Source of the DNA: Streptococcus sp. 'caviae'
Lineage (GTDB): Bacteria > Bacillota > Bacilli > Lactobacillales > Streptococcaceae
Length of the DNA: 64,000 nt
Direction: 5' to 3'
NCBI RefSeq assembly: GCF_001937065.1
Contig: NZ_MOWR01000008.1
Location: 1-64,000, forward strand
Shown: positions 63,404 to 64,000 of the stretch, one piece after another
Position numbering within the stretch: the stretch's first letter is position 1
Layout: each line of letters opens with the position of its first letter
The notes under the pieces: generated by a model
What the model was told of the DNA's origin: nothing
The model's input: only the letters and a program-made list of their open reading frames with translations
The model's database searches: none
Translations under genes and position numbers: made by a program

Positions 63404-64000
63404 ATGTTAGACGGGCAGGAAACTCCCGCTCAGCGTTCCAAGGAAAAGGGCAGCGCTAAATTAGATAGCTATCAGATGGAGCGGCTGCGTTCTTTCCAAC
63501 AAGCTAATCCGCAGGAATCAGCAGAGGGGATTGTTTTTGCTGGTGATTCAATCACCGAATTTTTCCCTTTGAAAAAATATCTGGGCCGTGAGAAGCCGCT
63601 GATCAACAGAGGAATTGCCGGCACCGATTCTGTCTGGCTTTTGGAGCATCTGCAAGAGCAGGTGCTGGACTTAAATCCGGCCAAAGTCTTTTTAATGATT
63701 GGTATCAATGATATCGGCAGGGGCTATGCCTTGTCAGCTATTGCCGGCAGAATTGCCGATATGATAGCACAGATTCGCAGCCAGAATATTTTTACTAAGA
63801 TTTACCTCTTGTCTGTTTTGCCAGTCAATGAGGGAGATCAGTATGCTGCAAAGGTGAAGATCAGAAACAACGCTGCTGTGCAGCAGTTAAATCAGGCTTT
63901 GCAGGTTCTGGCAGGTGCTGAATATATTGATTTATATCCTTTGCTCTTGGATGATAGCGGAAATTTAGCAGAGCCTAATACCATTGACGGACTGCATTTA
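63404..64000 (+). CDS. GDSL/SGNH-family esterase (partial, cut by window end)
   Basis: The 199 codons visible run off the window without a stop. Block I is FAGDSITEFFP (nucleophile Ser), block II RGIAGTDS, block III MIGINDIG (Asn oxyanion) and block V DGLHL (Asp and His) at the very end, so only a short tail is missing. There is no signal peptide, so it is a cytoplasmic lipase/acylhydrolase-like protein of unknown substrate. AAGGAGGT is an ideal RBS. Confidence 0.88.
   Translation, partial: MLDGQETPAQRSKEKGSAKLDSYQMERLRSFQQANPQESAEGIVFAGDSITEFFPLKKYLGREKPLINRGIAGTDSVWLLEHLQEQVLDLNPAKVFLMIGINDIGRGYALSAIAGRIADMIAQIRSQNIFTKIYLLSVLPVNEGDQYAAKVKIRNNAAVQQLNQALQVLAGAEYIDLYPLLLDDSGNLAEPNTIDGLHL

Overview
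The window is chromosomal DNA of a Streptococcus, most likely of the mutans group. The protein families, the lack of SD-independent features except where noted, and the block pepN-ciaRH-rpsT-coaA-pdp-deoC-cdd-nucleoside ABC transporter-nox-ldh-gyrA-srtA match the gene order I recall from S. mutans. I saw no rRNA, tRNA, CRISPR array or prophage. Most of it is ordinary core genome on the + strand, with good Gram-positive promoters (many extended -10 boxes) and clear intrinsic terminators.

Region by region. 1-3.4 kb: a small membrane protein, a signal-peptidase-like protein that has lost both catalytic residues, glmS, and two ISL3-type insertion sequence scars. 3.4-9.4 kb: a mannitol operon mtlA-mtlR-mtlF-mtlD whose mtlF-mtlD gap carries two 178-bp direct repeats and a third diverged unit, all predicted to fold as RNA. 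9.5-12.2 kb: a PhnA-like protein and a polar amino acid ABC transporter with a perfect CodY box on its promoter. 12.2-15.5 kb (minus strand): the manganese exporter mntE and an alanine/glycine symporter under a tandem glycine riboswitch. Between them lies an unrecognised structured element of about 135 nt. 15.6-21.9 kb: a hypothiocyanite-reductase-like flavoenzyme, pcrA, an O-acetylhomoserine sulfhydrylase and a HAD phosphatase. 22-27.5 kb: an extracellular thiol-redox pair (CcdA plus TlpA), a coiled-coil DUF2130 protein, a GNAT, a DUF1858/DUF438 hemerythrin-PAS pair and a NUDIX hydrolase.

27.6-32.3 kb: truB-ribF, spxA, UPF0223, an inositol-phosphatase-like protein and an rRNA m5C methyltransferase. 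32.4-40 kb: the complete phosphate operon pstS-pstC-pstA-pstB-pstB-phoU, followed by pepN. 40-41.4 kb: a small AT-rich accessory patch with a decayed ISL3 transposase tail, two small membrane/secreted ORFs and a 29-codon ORF behind a consensus CiaR box. 41.4-47.9 kb: ciaRH, rpsT, coaA, a methyltransferase and nucleoside salvage genes. 47.9-52.7 kb: a nucleoside lipoprotein/ABC transporter. 52.8-64 kb: nox, a DUF4767-like membrane protein, ldh, gyrA, srtA, an Nramp-family transporter lacking the canonical metal-binding motif, a NUDIX hydrolase, a HAD phosphatase and a GDSL esterase cut by the window end.

Functional themes are sugar and amino-sugar use (mtl, glmS), nucleoside salvage linked to its importer, phosphate uptake, oxygen and oxidant handling (nox, the Har-like enzyme, spxA, thioredoxin pair) and envelope sensing (ciaRH, srtA). 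The signals most worth following up are the covarying RNA repeats in the mtl operon, the structured element between mntE and alsT, the catalytically dead signal peptidase, the CiaR-box small ORF and the non-canonical Nramp protein.
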